Shown: positions 7,841 to 16,004 of the stretch, piece by piece
Layout of the letters: each line of letters starts with the position of its first letter
How positions within the stretch are numbered: position 1 is the stretch's first letter
Assembly: GCA_002307315.1 (NCBI GenBank)
Contig: DBTZ01000065.1
Coordinates: 1 to 25,888, forward strand
Reading direction: 5' to 3'
Source: Alphaproteobacteria bacterium UBA1303
GTDB lineage: Bacteria > Pseudomonadota > Alphaproteobacteria > Micropepsales > Micropepsaceae
Length of the DNA: 25,888 nucleotides
The notes under the pieces: generated by a model
Database searches by the model: none
What the model saw: the letters and a program-made list of their open reading frames with translations, nothing else
What the model was told of the DNA's origin: nothing
Made by a program: the position numbers and the translations under genes

Positions 7841-9211
7841 ATGATCGGAATGGAAACGAAACTGCAAATCTGGAAGACGGAAGGTCGCGAGTTGTTCAAG
7901 CTCGCCGGCCCGCTGATCGCTACCCAGCTTGCACAGATGGCAATCATGACCACCGACGTCATCCTGCTCGGCCGCCTGAGCAAAGAAGCGCTGGCCGGAT
8001 CGGCGCTGGGACTGACGGTCTATTTCTTTACCTGGCAGTTCGGCATGGGGCCGGCGACGGCCGTTTCGCCGCTGATTGCACACATCATGGGGGCAAAGCC
8101 GAACGATCGGGCCGGCGTGCGCGCCGTGGTGCGCATGGGATTATGGGCGGTTCTGTTGATGTCGTTGCCGCTGGCCTTGCTGCTGCTGTTCGTCGAACCG
8201 ATTCTGCTATTCCTGGGCCAGCAGCCGACGCTTGCCGCCGCCGCCGGACGGTTCGTACTGCCGCTCTGCTTGGGATTGCCGCTTTCTCTCGGCTATCAAG
8301 TATTGCGCAATTTCGCCACCGCGCTAGGCCGGCCGCGCAGCCCCCTTTGGGTTATGGTCGGCGCGATCCCCTTCAACGCGCTGTTCGGCTATGCGCTGAT
8401 CTTCGGCCATTTCGGCGCACCCAAGCTGGGACTCATCGGGTCCAGCATCGCCAGCACCTTCACCTTCGCCTTCAGTTTCCTGGCTATGGCCGCAGTCGTG
8501 CTGACCTTGCCGCCCCTGCGTACCTATCGCGTCTTCCGCCGCGTGCTTAAGCCGGACTTCGGAAAACTTGCCGAGTTGTTCCGCCTCGGCATTCCGATCG
8601 GCATGACCATGATCTTCGAAGGCATGCTGTTCATGTCCGCAACGCTGCTGATGGGCACCTTCGGCACCGCCGCGGTCGCCGCCCATCAGATTGCCGTCAA
8701 CGTCGCCTCGATCACCTTCATGGTGCCGCTCGGTATCGGTATGGCGGCCACGGTGCGCATCGGATTGGCGGCGGGGGCCGGCGATTTTGCCGGCGTGCGC
8801 CGAGCCGGCGGTACGGCCTTCGCGTTATCCGTGGCGTTCATGTCCGTTTGTGCGATTCTGATCGCCCGGTTCCCCGACGTTATCGCCGGGGCCTACTTTG
8901 CCACCGGTGACACTTTCAACGCCGACGCCGTCGCGTTCACCATAGCCTTTCTGCAAGTGGCTGCCGCCTTTCAGATTTTCGACGGACTGCAAGTCACGGC
9001 AGCGCTGTCTTTGCGCGGCCTAAAAGACGCCCACATGCCGATGTGGATAGCCGCAACCAGTTATTGGCTGTTCGGTTTTCCGGCCTGCATCCTGTTGTCT
9101 AAAAGCCAGCGGCTTGGAGGCATCGGGGTATGGATCGGCCTTGCTTTTGCCCTATTTCTGGCAGCAATCTTACTGACGGGACGCTTCGTTATTCTGGCGC
9201 GCAAACGATAA
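7841..9211 (+). CDS. MATE-family multidrug/metabolite efflux transporter
   Basis: A 456-residue inner-membrane exporter of the MATE (NorM-like) family, which uses a proton or sodium gradient to expel cationic or aromatic compounds. The protein has two similar MatE halves and about 12 hydrophobic segments. Typical features are the early PLIATQLAQMAIMTTDVILLGRL segment of TM1, GMGPATAVSPLIAHIMGA in TM2, the central IPIGMTMIFEGMLF of the second half, and GTAAVAAHQIAVNVAS with GIGMAATVRIG. The first ATG is 10 nt behind the leader terminator and has no Shine-Dalgarno at normal spacing; a second in-frame ATG at 7850 is no better. Expression is therefore likely governed by the structured leader. The substrate is unknown. 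Confidence 0.95.
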   Translation: MIGMETKLQIWKTEGRELFKLAGPLIATQLAQMAIMTTDVILLGRLSKEALAGSALGLTVYFFTWQFGMGPATAVSPLIAHIMGAKPNDRAGVRAVVRMGLWAVLLMSLPLALLLLFVEPILLFLGQQPTLAAAAGRFVLPLCLGLPLSLGYQVLRNFATALGRPRSPLWVMVGAIPFNALFGYALIFGHFGAPKLGLIGSSIASTFTFAFSFLAMAAVVLTLPPLRTYRVFRRVLKPDFGKLAELFRLGIPIGMTMIFEGMLFMSATLLMGTFGTAAVAAHQIAVNVASITFMVPLGIGMAATVRIGLAAGAGDFAGVRRAGGTAFALSVAFMSVCAILIARFPDVIAGAYFATGDTFNADAVAFTIAFLQVAAAFQIFDGLQVTAALSLRGLKDAHMPMWIAATSYWLFGFPACILLSKSQRLGGIGVWIGLAFALFLAAILLTGRFVILARKR

Positions 9212-9227
9212 CGGCCGAAGCGATCCG

Positions 9228-9674
9228 ATGGGTGTGAACATGCGGTACGCTCTTCCGTTGCTGGCGGGACTGACGGTGCTTTTGTCGACCGGCGTGGCAT
9301 ACGGTTCGCCTTCTCTCTCGGATGAAACCCGATTGCCCCTGACGTCCAAGGCCAATTCCTGCACCGGCCTGAACGAAAAAGGCGGCGAGGTTCCCAAGAT
9401 CGAACGCGGCCGGAAAATCGGCATTGCCTGCTTGGCCGCCGGCCGCCGCGATGCGGCGGTGAACGTCGTCATGCTGGTCGATCCCGATCAGGGAAAAAAC
9501 TCGATCGGCTATCAGGCGTTTCTGGTCACCGAGCAAACCATTGAAAACGGCATGGTGCACGTACGGATTCCCGACATGCCCGACCTCGCCAATCACACGG
9601 TCGACGTGAAGGTATTCGTCACCGACGAGGCCGGCACCTCAAGCTGCGATGCCGGCCGCATCAAAATCTTATAG
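9228..9674 (+). CDS. Small exported protein, 148 aa, function unknown
   Basis: A probable periplasmic protein: an N-terminal signal peptide (MRYALPLLAGLTVLLSTGVAYG, cleavage expected after AYG) is followed by about 120 residues with alternating hydrophobic strands (KIGIACLAAG, AAVNVVMLVDP, HTVDVKVFVTDE) that suggest a beta-sandwich fold. Two or three cysteines (SCTGL, IACLA, SSCDAG) could form a disulfide in the periplasm. It begins 16 nt after the MATE stop on the same strand, so co-transcription is likely. The ATG at 9228 has GAAG 7 nt upstream; an in-frame ATG at 9240 starts exactly at the signal peptide and may be the true start. I do not recognise the family. Confidence 0.75.
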   Translation: MGVNMRYALPLLAGLTVLLSTGVAYGSPSLSDETRLPLTSKANSCTGLNEKGGEVPKIERGRKIGIACLAAGRRDAAVNVVMLVDPDQGKNSIGYQAFLVTEQTIENGMVHVRIPDMPDLANHTVDVKVFVTDEAGTSSCDAGRIKIL

Positions 9675-9691
9675 AGTGCTTCACCGAAAAG

Positions 9692-9733
9692 GCCTGCCCC
9701 GCACATGTTGCGGGGTGGAAACCGCTCTTTTTG
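9692..9733 (+). terminator. Possible terminator after the MATE/exported-protein unit
   Basis: CCCCGCA pairs with TGCGGGG around a short loop (about 9697-9715), followed at a distance by CTCTTTTT. The T-run is about 10 nt from the stem, so termination may be weak. It lies between the convergent exported-protein gene and sodB and could serve either. Confidence 0.45.
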
Positions 9734-9771
9734 GGCATGAAGCGCGAACAAACGGAGAGGCGAGCCTTCCG

Positions 9772-10362
9772 CTACAGGTTGGCGTTGGCAAAATCCCAGT
9801 TCGCCAGCTTGTCGAGGAAAATTTTGACGTAATCCGGCCGCCGGTTCTGATAGTCGAGATAATAGGCGTGTTCCCATACGTCGACGGTCAAGAGCGGTTT
9901 CAGGCCGCGCACGATCGGCGTATCGGCGTTGGCGGTGGTGACGATGTCGAGCTTATCGCCGTTCGACACCAGCCATGCCCAGCCGCTGCCGAATTGCGCC
10001 ACCGCGGCGGCGGCGAATTTCTCGGCGAAGACATCGAAACTGCCGAAATCGCGATCGATCAACTTGGCGATGGCACCGCTGGCCGCTCCGCCGCCGTTCG
10101 GCTTCATCGAATGCCAAAGGAACGTATGGTTCCAGACCTGGGCGGCGTTGTTGAACAGCCCCTTCTTGGCCGGATCGGCCGCCGCAACGGCAATAATCTC
10201 TTCCAGCGACTTGGCTTCGAGATCGGTGCCGGCGATCAGTTTGTTGGCGTTGGTGACATAGGCTTGGTGATGCTTATCGTGATGGAAACCCAGGGTTTCG
10301 GCACTGACATACGGGGCCAAGGCATCGTGTTCATAGGGCAGATCGGGCAGTTGAAGGGCCAT
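9772..10362 (-). CDS. sodB: Superoxide dismutase, Fe type
   Basis: Cytoplasmic superoxide dismutase converting superoxide to oxygen and hydrogen peroxide. The start is ATG at 10362, 5 nt after a GGAGAAAG ribosome-binding site, giving 196 residues; the longer reading from 10392 adds a basic, non-homologous leader. Metal ligands are His27 (GFHHDKHH), His79 (WNHTFLWHSM), Asp161 and His165 (DVWEHAYY). Gln75 in NNAAQVWNHTF, in place of the Mn-type position, points to iron. The C-terminal RRPDYVKIFLDKLANWDF segment is standard. It is a single gene without an adjacent regulator. Confidence 0.97.
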   Translation of the reverse strand: MALQLPDLPYEHDALAPYVSAETLGFHHDKHHQAYVTNANKLIAGTDLEAKSLEEIIAVAAADPAKKGLFNNAAQVWNHTFLWHSMKPNGGGAASGAIAKLIDRDFGSFDVFAEKFAAAAVAQFGSGWAWLVSNGDKLDIVTTANADTPIVRGLKPLLTVDVWEHAYYLDYQNRRPDYVKIFLDKLANWDFANANL

Positions 10363-10534
10363 TATCTTTCTCCGTTTGCTGCGACGGTACAAGTGGTCGC
10401 GCTTAATTGAATTATTCTAAATATAAACTAGTCAATGCCGCGTTTCAATACGCCGCGAAGCATATCGCGTGGGAATATACCACAAACCGGAAAATTCAGG
10501 CGAAACGCGTCGGAGCAGACTTCGGTCGGTTCGT

Positions 10535-10723
10535 TCAGTCGGTCTGCTCCGGCCCGGTCGGCACGCACGACTCATGCGCTACCGCCTCGAGAACGCGGCA
10601 CAACGCATCGGCTTCCTGATCTTCCCCTATCCAGCGCAACTTGACGATCTGCCGCCGCAGGTCCTCGCAGGAAACGGCCGGAGTCTCGTCTTGTTTGCGC
10701 TTGGCAACAGCGGATTGTACCAT
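10535..10723 (-). CDS. Small protein, 62 aa, function unknown
   Basis: A 62-residue, mainly helical, soluble protein (CEDLRRQIVKLRWIGEDQEADALCRVLE in outline). The start ATG at 10723 has a strong GGAGG ribosome-binding site 5 nt upstream, which is the main argument that it is real; the frame is open further upstream to 10801 but without support. It contains three cysteines without a recognisable metal-binding spacing. Neighbours are sodB and a two-TM protein, neither of which suggests a role. Confidence 0.6.
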   Translation of the reverse strand: MVQSAVAKRKQDETPAVSCEDLRRQIVKLRWIGEDQEADALCRVLEAVAHESCVPTGPEQTD

Positions 10724-10877
10724 TCGATCCTCCAGACCGGGACGAGTGTACGCGTTCTTTCTTGCTGATGGGTAAAACCTAAAAAATGGGATTTTATCCA
10801 TTGTTTGTCAGTGCCTTACTCGATAAGAAATATGGCTTTTTTCTGGAATTCCGTTCTGCTTATTCGGAGTATCAGCC

Positions 10878-11618
10878 ATGCGGCGGTCATTTCGCGCCCG
10901 GCAATCGGATAAATCTCCAACCGCCCTTCGTCTCGATGCGGATCTGTTGATCGCGGCCGGCGAGCGGTTACGCCAGCGCATCGAGGCGCGGTTCCCCGCC
11001 TCCGGTCTCGGTCGCGTATGCGGCGGCCTGATCGACGCCGCACGACAGACCGACCGGCGCGTCCGTCGATTGGCCAGGCCGTATTATCTGACCCGCATCG
11101 TCAGCGGATTGCCGATCGTTGGGCTGGCCGGTCTGGCCGGTTACGTCGTCTTGCGCACCCATTGGAACGGCGCCTTCGATCGCACCGATACCGCCAGCCT
11201 GCTGCAAGGGCTCGATGCGCTGTTTAGCATGCTGGTTCTGCTGTCCGGCGCGATTATTTTCTTTGTCACCTACGAAAAGCGTCTCAAAAATCGCGAGATC
11301 ATGCGCGGCCTCTTCGACCTGCGTTCGATCGCTCACGTCATCGACATGCACCAACTGACCAAATACCCCACATCCGAGATCCGGCTGGCGCCGACGACGG
11401 CATCGATGGAACAGGAACTCAGCGATCCGCAATTGGCGCGCTACCTCGACTACTGCATCGAGATGCTGGCGCTGCTCGGCAAATTGGCGGCGCTTTACGC
11501 CGGGGAAACGCAGGGGCAGGAAGTCACCTCGGCGATCGGCGACGTCGAGGATCTGACCTCCGATCTCGGCCGCCGCATCTGGCAGAAAATCCAGATCATC
11601 GACGAGATGAAGGATTGA
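10878..11618 (+). CDS. Two-TM membrane protein, 246 aa, function unknown
   Basis: A 246-residue inner-membrane protein of no family I can name. A basic, helical N-terminal region (residues 1-70) precedes two predicted membrane spans: about 73-92 (IVSGLPIVGLAGLAGYVVL) and about 117-136 (LFSMLVLLSGAIIFFVTY). A cytoplasmic helical tail follows (EKRLKNREIMRGLFDLRS, then LARYLDYCIEMLALLGKLAALYAG and a final amphipathic helix). The start has CGGAG 8 nt upstream. Its last 23 nt overlap the end of the convergent MscS gene. The long helical tail suggests protein-protein contact, perhaps with another membrane protein; this is inference. Confidence 0.8.
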   Translation: MRRSFRARQSDKSPTALRLDADLLIAAGERLRQRIEARFPASGLGRVCGGLIDAARQTDRRVRRLARPYYLTRIVSGLPIVGLAGLAGYVVLRTHWNGAFDRTDTASLLQGLDALFSMLVLLSGAIIFFVTYEKRLKNREIMRGLFDLRSIAHVIDMHQLTKYPTSEIRLAPTTASMEQELSDPQLARYLDYCIEMLALLGKLAALYAGETQGQEVTSAIGDVEDLTSDLGRRIWQKIQIIDEMKD

Positions 11619-12909
11619 ATCCTTCCGGCAGCGACACGATGCGTACATCGCGTTGCGGAAACGGAAATTGGATGCCGTGGGCGTGGAACGCGTCCCAGAC
11701 CGCCAACAGCACGTCGCTCTTGACGTTCATCGTTCCGTTGAAGGGATCGTCGATCGTAACGAAGATCGCCAATTCGACCGCACTGTCGCCCAAATCGCGC
11801 ACCAGGCAGGACGGCGGCGGCGCCTTCAGCACCCGCGGTACGCTTGCCGCCGCCTCGGCCGCCAGCCTCACCGCCAAGCGCAGATCGGAATCGTACGTAA
11901 TGCCGACCGTTATCTCGCGGGTGATTTTCGTATCGCTGTGCGACCAGTTTTCGACGCCGCTTTCGAGAAAAAAATCGTTGGGCACCAGATGCTCGCTGCC
12001 GTCGAGCTTGCGCAAGGTGACGTAGCGGGCGCCCATTTCGGTGACTTGGCCGAAAGACTCCTTGTAGGCGATTATGTCGCCCGGCTTGACGCTTTTGCCG
12101 ATCAGCAGCGTCAGTCCGGCGACCAGATTGGCCACCAGCCGTTGCAGACCGAGGCCGATGCCGAGGAAAATCGCGCCGGAGATCACCGTCAGCGCCGTCA
12201 GGTTCACCCCGGCCGCCGACAGCGCGATCACCACCGCCAATGCCGGCAGTATAATCTGCAACAGTTGGGTCAGCAGCACCTGCAGCGACGGCGTCAACGA
12301 GGTGCTGCGCGCGATCTGCCGCTTCAGCGTGCCGAACAGCAGCGTCGTCAACCACAACAGAAGGCTAAGCGCGATAATCGCATTGACGACGGTCAGTGCC
12401 GATAGCCGGTATTTGCCGATATGAATCGCCGAGGCTTCGAGATGGCGAACCACCGGATCGATGAAATCGAGGATGCTGAGCGCAGCGAGAATCCACACCA
12501 GCACCGACACCACCATCGAAACGAAATGGCTTTTGACCGACAGCGACAGCAACCGGATGAAGACCCAGGCGGCGGTGAGTTCGGCCGCGGCGGCGATCAC
12601 CGGAGCCCGCACCGACGCCATCTCGGCGCCGATCAACTGCAGCCACAACAGGAACAGCCACAACAGCGGCGGCCCCAGCGAATCGCACGCTCGAACCAGG
12701 CTCGGCTTCCAATGCTGCGGCACCGTCGCCAGCGAGGCCCGCGTGAGTGCCTTGACCAGCGCCCGGCCCAACATAAAGGCGATCAGCCCGCAAACGGCGA
12801 TCAGACCGCACTGAATCAGGAAAACCGGCGATTCGAGCCGCGTCATCGCCGCACGCGGCAAACCGGAGAAAAAAGCGTGTACCCCCCAGATTTGAAGGAG
12901 ATCGTCCAT
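11596..12909 (-). CDS. Mechanosensitive ion channel, MscS family
   Basis: A 437-residue small-conductance mechanosensitive channel that releases solutes on hypo-osmotic shock. Several hydrophobic spans fill the first 240 residues. The pore helix and its continuation are clear: AIFLGIGLGLQRLVANLVAGLTLLIGKSVKPGDII, with the Gly/Ala-rich packing face typical of TM3. The cytoplasmic beta domain follows (FGQVTEMGARYVTLRKLDGSEHLVPN), then the alpha/beta C-terminal domain ending FPFPQRDVRI. The extra N-terminal spans make it longer than E. coli MscS (286 aa), closer to YbdG/YnaI-type channels. It is convergent with the two-TM protein gene, overlapping by 23 nt. Confidence 0.95.
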   Translation of the reverse strand: MDDLLQIWGVHAFFSGLPRAAMTRLESPVFLIQCGLIAVCGLIAFMLGRALVKALTRASLATVPQHWKPSLVRACDSLGPPLLWLFLLWLQLIGAEMASVRAPVIAAAAELTAAWVFIRLLSLSVKSHFVSMVVSVLVWILAALSILDFIDPVVRHLEASAIHIGKYRLSALTVVNAIIALSLLLWLTTLLFGTLKRQIARSTSLTPSLQVLLTQLLQIILPALAVVIALSAAGVNLTALTVISGAIFLGIGLGLQRLVANLVAGLTLLIGKSVKPGDIIAYKESFGQVTEMGARYVTLRKLDGSEHLVPNDFFLESGVENWSHSDTKITREITVGITYDSDLRLAVRLAAEAAASVPRVLKAPPPSCLVRDLGDSAVELAIFVTIDDPFNGTMNVKSDVLLAVWDAFHAHGIQFPFPQRDVRIVSLPEGFNPSSRR

Positions 12910-12947
12910 CGGTTATCGCTATATCTCGAATCGACGAAACTATCTTG

Positions 12948-13376
12948 TTAGAGAAGTCCCAATTCCGCCAGTTCGATCTTCAGGGGTTCCGGCAAGCCGG
13001 CCCCCATCAGCGAGCGCGCGTCCCGCGGCGCATCGGCGGGGGAAAGATAGCGCCACCCCTGGAACGGCCGCATCGGACGCCGCACCGTGGCGACCATCTC
13101 GGCATCGTAGACAATACCGCAATGGGGCACGCCCTTCTTGATCACCGACCGCAAGTCGAGAATGCGCTGGCGCACGGCAATTTGGCCTTTGATGACCCAA
13201 TACAGCGAACCGCCGCCGATCAGTTCCGCGGCACGCTTGGGCATCATGCGGGTGACGTGCATCAGTTCCGGCTTGCGCCCTCGCCTTTTTCGCGCCGCCA
13301 AATACGACGCCTGCCACGCCGCCAGTTCGGCGGCGGTTTCCACCCCAACGCACAGTTTGACCAGATGAACGCTCAC
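12948..13376 (-). CDS. DUF1489 family protein
   Basis: A 142-residue protein of the DUF1489 family, found mainly in Alphaproteobacteria and of unknown function. Family features are the start (M)SVHLVKLCVGVETAAELAAWQ, then THVTRMMPKR-like VTRMMPKRAAEL, GGSLYWVIKGQIAVRQRILDLR, the GVPHCGIVYD motif and the RPFQGWRYL segment. I chose the GTG at 13376 because it gives the usual N-terminus; the frame continues upstream to 13421, adding a basic stretch with no good ribosome-binding site. The gene lies 51 nt downstream of the small membrane protein gene on the same strand and 38 nt upstream of the MscS start, so the three may form one unit. Confidence 0.85.
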   Translation of the reverse strand: MSVHLVKLCVGVETAAELAAWQASYLAARKRRGRKPELMHVTRMMPKRAAELIGGGSLYWVIKGQIAVRQRILDLRSVIKKGVPHCGIVYDAEMVATVRRPMRPFQGWRYLSPADAPRDARSLMGAGLPEPLKIELAELGLL

Positions 13377-13427
13377 GGCCGCCCGCATACGGAAAAAAAC
13401 GGCCGCAGGCAACCGGCGCATCGTCGC

Positions 13428-13760
13428 TTATTTGCCGGACAGGCCGAGAATGGCCTTTTTGACGCCGAAGACCACGCCCATTGCCACCAGGAAGACAATG
13501 TACAGCGCTACGGCCCTCTGCAGCAAAGCCGCATCGAACACGGGAACGGCAACCGACGCGCGCGAAGCCAACGCCGGCAACACCGCCTCGACCGCCAGAT
13601 AGACGATGGTCGCTACCACCGGCAAAAAGATCGCACTGCCGATGGTGGCGGCGGCGATGCCGAAAAACAACGCGACGACACCTCCCGCGATCAGCTGAAC
13701 CGTGCCCAGGCTCTGGACAAAATCGACGAAGTAGCCAGGAAAGCTAGTAATGTATTCCAT
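13428..13760 (-). CDS. Small membrane protein, 110 aa, function unknown
   Basis: A hydrophobic 110-residue protein with about three membrane spans: TVQLIAGGVVALFFGIAAATIG, AIFLPVVATIVYLAVEAVL and ALYIVFLVAMGVVFGV, ending in a short basic tail. The ATG at 13760 follows a GGGGGG purine run by 4 nt; an upstream in-frame GTG at 13772 lies within that run and is less likely. It is the first gene of the probable unit with DUF1489 and mscS. No family is recognised. Confidence 0.75.
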   Translation of the reverse strand: MEYITSFPGYFVDFVQSLGTVQLIAGGVVALFFGIAAATIGSAIFLPVVATIVYLAVEAVLPALASRASVAVPVFDAALLQRAVALYIVFLVAMGVVFGVKKAILGLSGK

Positions 13761-13772
13761 CAGACCCCCCAC

Positions 13773-14132
13773 CCTTAAACAGGTTGTGTGGCCAAGTTAT
13801 ACCATATTCCGCCCGCCTTGCCATTGTTCCGATGATCCGCAATCGCCGCAGCGCCGGAAAAACAGCATTTAATTAGTGCTAACGCACAGCGTTAACGCTG
13901 CCGCGGACCATTCAACGAAAGCGAGTGAAAGAATTGTTTCCTAAATCGGCAAACGCAGATGTATCCGCGCCGAGGTAAAGAAAAACCCTTGGCAATCCAG
14001 GAGGTAAGCAAAAATCCGTGCCGCTCGCTACCGGCATTGGCCGAGTGAAATGCGGCCGCGAATTCCCCGTAGTCCAACCTGAAATGTTAGAGTATCATTA
14101 AGCAATCGAGGGAGGCGGGGCGTTTCGTCGAA
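13773..14132. other. 360-bp intergenic region with a 12-bp palindrome
   Basis: Gap between two divergent genes. It holds a perfect 12-bp palindrome AGCGTTAACGCT at 13888-13899 with a related TGCTAACGC just before it (13877-13885), a likely protein-binding site for which I know no regulator. A TATAAC (- strand, about 13793-13798) could be the -10 box for the small membrane protein gene. A lone AGGAGGT at 13999-14005 is not followed by a convincing gene (only a 27-codon GTG frame). I see nothing else. Confidence 0.4.
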
Positions 14133-14942
14133 ATGAAAAAGGCCACGTATGCGATATGGATTGGTGTCGGCGCGGCGGTGTTGCTGATCGCGTCGTATTT
14201 CGCGCTGGTTGCCGCCGGCGTGAAGATCGTACCGATCGACGCGATGATGGTCGCCGCCATGCTGGCGTTCGTGTCGTCGGCCACGATCTTAGCCTTGATC
14301 CTGCTGAATCAAGCCGAGAAGAAAAAAGAAAAAGCCGCACTGACGCTCGGCGACCTGTCGAAGAACAGCTATGCCCACTTCCCTCGCCGGGGCGAGGAAA
14401 ACGTTCTCTACATGGTCGTACAGCCCGACACCGAGATCGACGAATTGGACGTGATCCAAAACGGCGAGGCATACGAAAACAAGGAAATCTTCCTGACGAT
14501 CAAACGGAGTCGCGGCAAGACGGTGTTCAATCCGATCCTGCTCAAGAAACTGTTCGAGGCGCTGAAGGGATACGGCGGCTTTCTTCACATGCTGCTGGTG
14601 AACGAACGGGAAGACTATATCGGGTATCTGCCGGCGGCACGGGTACGTACCGACTTCACCGGCGATGCCGCCGAATCCAAGATCAGCAAATTCATCATCG
14701 ACGTGCTGGATGCGCCGGAATCCAGCGTCATACTGCGCGAAATCGACGGTCTGTCGATTCACGACTGCATCTTCGAGCACGAACAAGTGGTCGATGCGCT
14801 GAAGCGGGTGGCGATCAACTTCATCAGCGGCCTGGTGGTGTTCAAGGGCAAAGGAACCGACAAAGGCTTCCACAAGCCGATCGGCGTGATCTTCGCCACC
14901 GATCTGATCAAATTCGTCGAAGGCGTCAAGAAACCGGACTAA
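14133..14942 (+). CDS. Two-TM protein with a CBS-like C-terminal region, 269 aa
   Basis: A membrane protein with two spans at the N-terminus (about residues 5-30 and 34-60), a Lys/Glu-rich linker (NQAEKKKEKAAL), and a soluble alpha/beta domain of about 200 residues. Two stretches resemble CBS motifs: GGFLHMLLVNEREDYIGYLPAARV in the middle and INFISGLVVFKGKG...KPIGVIFATDLIKFV at the end, the latter close to the usual IGIVT.sDLL ending. CBS pairs bind adenosyl nucleotides, so nucleotide sensing at the membrane is possible, but the similarity is by eye. The ribosome-binding site is unclear: GGAGG lies 17 nt and GGGG 12 nt before the ATG. Confidence 0.75.
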   Translation: MKKATYAIWIGVGAAVLLIASYFALVAAGVKIVPIDAMMVAAMLAFVSSATILALILLNQAEKKKEKAALTLGDLSKNSYAHFPRRGEENVLYMVVQPDTEIDELDVIQNGEAYENKEIFLTIKRSRGKTVFNPILLKKLFEALKGYGGFLHMLLVNEREDYIGYLPAARVRTDFTGDAAESKISKFIIDVLDAPESSVILREIDGLSIHDCIFEHEQVVDALKRVAINFISGLVVFKGKGTDKGFHKPIGVIFATDLIKFVEGVKKPD

Positions 14943-14982
14943 AGCGGCGGACTTTCGAACGCGGTCGGTCCGTCGCTCTATC

Positions 14983-15837
14983 CTATTCCTTCGGCTTCGC
15001 CGGCGCCGGCGATCCATCGATGGCGAAGGTCTCGACCGATGCCTTGGCGCGAAGTTTCTTGACCATCGCATCGACGATGTCCTGATCGATCGTCTCTTCC
15101 AGCTCGGACTTGATTTCCTCGAACTTGGGCGACGCCTTGACCCGCCGATCCTCGAGTTTGATGACGTGCCAGCCGTAGTCGGTCTTCACCGGCGTCTTGC
15201 TCACCTCACCCGGCTTCATGGCAAACGCGGCGACGGCGAACGGCTCCACCATCATGTCTTTGGTGAAATAGCCGAGATCGCCGCCCAGCTTGGCCGATTC
15301 GGTGTCCTTCGACTTTTCGCCGGCAAGCTTGGCAAAATCGCCGCCTTTAAGCAGCGCTTTGATGACCGCTTTGGCCTCGCCTTCCGATTCGACGAGAATA
15401 TGGGCGGCCTTGACTTCGTCCTGAGGCGGATTTTTCGCGAGATAGGCCTTGTACGCTTCGTCCAACGCCGCCGGCGTGACCTTGCCCTTGAGTTCCTGCT
15501 GCATGTAGGCGTGCTGCACCGCCATTTCTTCGGCCCGGCGCACCACCGCTTTGACGTCGTCGGTCGTTTGCAGCTTCGCTTTATATCCGGCGGCGGCGAT
15601 CAGCTTCTGATCGACCAGCCGTTCCAGCAGCAGCGGATATAGCTGTTCCATCGGCATCAACTGAATCTGCTGGGGCATCTGACCAAGCAGGCGCGTCACC
15701 TCGGAGCGATGGACCTCGGTGCCGTCGACTTTCGCCACCACCGGATCGTCCGGCCGCGGGGCCGGTTGGGGGGCTGCATAAGCGAGGCCGGCAAGGACCG
15801 CAGTTAACACTATGACGCGGACAGAGCGATTCAGCAT
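14983..15837 (-). CDS. Periplasmic peptidyl-prolyl isomerase, parvulin (PpiC/SurA) type
   Basis: An exported PPIase/chaperone of about 284 residues. A signal peptide (MLNRSVRVIVLTAVLAGLAYAA) is followed by a Pro-rich spacer, a SurA_N-like helical region (VAKVDGTEVHRSEVTRLLGQM ... LLERLVDQKLIAAAGYK), and a complete parvulin domain: AAHILVESEGEA, then GGDFAKLAGEKSKDTESAKLGGDLGYF, and GYGWHVIKLEDRR-like YGWHVIKLEDRR. A Pro/Lys-rich tail ends it. I prefer the ATG at 15837, since GGA lies 8 nt upstream; the ATG at 15843 lies only 2 nt from it. It probably helps outer-membrane or periplasmic proteins fold. It is divergent from the rubrerythrin gene. Confidence 0.93.
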   Translation of the reverse strand: MLNRSVRVIVLTAVLAGLAYAAPQPAPRPDDPVVAKVDGTEVHRSEVTRLLGQMPQQIQLMPMEQLYPLLLERLVDQKLIAAAGYKAKLQTTDDVKAVVRRAEEMAVQHAYMQQELKGKVTPAALDEAYKAYLAKNPPQDEVKAAHILVESEGEAKAVIKALLKGGDFAKLAGEKSKDTESAKLGGDLGYFTKDMMVEPFAVAAFAMKPGEVSKTPVKTDYGWHVIKLEDRRVKASPKFEEIKSELEETIDQDIVDAMVKKLRAKASVETFAIDGSPAPAKPKE

Positions 15838-16004
15838 GGGCATATTCCGTTCGAGCTATCGATTTGTCGGGTCTAGCCGCTGGCGACGGTCAGGTATAGC
15901 AAAAAAAAAGCAATCTGGACGACACAGGAACCCGATTTCGTCAATTTACCTTATTCCGTCCGGAGATATGATGCGCTTTACTGTTTTCATCATGGAGCAT
16001 CGCC

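Noticed and set aside
13892..14077. 61-codon frame on the minus strand in the 13.8-14.1 kb gap
   Set aside because: No ribosome-binding site, no recognisable features, and it covers the palindrome; also the nearby AGGAGGT leads only to a 27-codon GTG frame.
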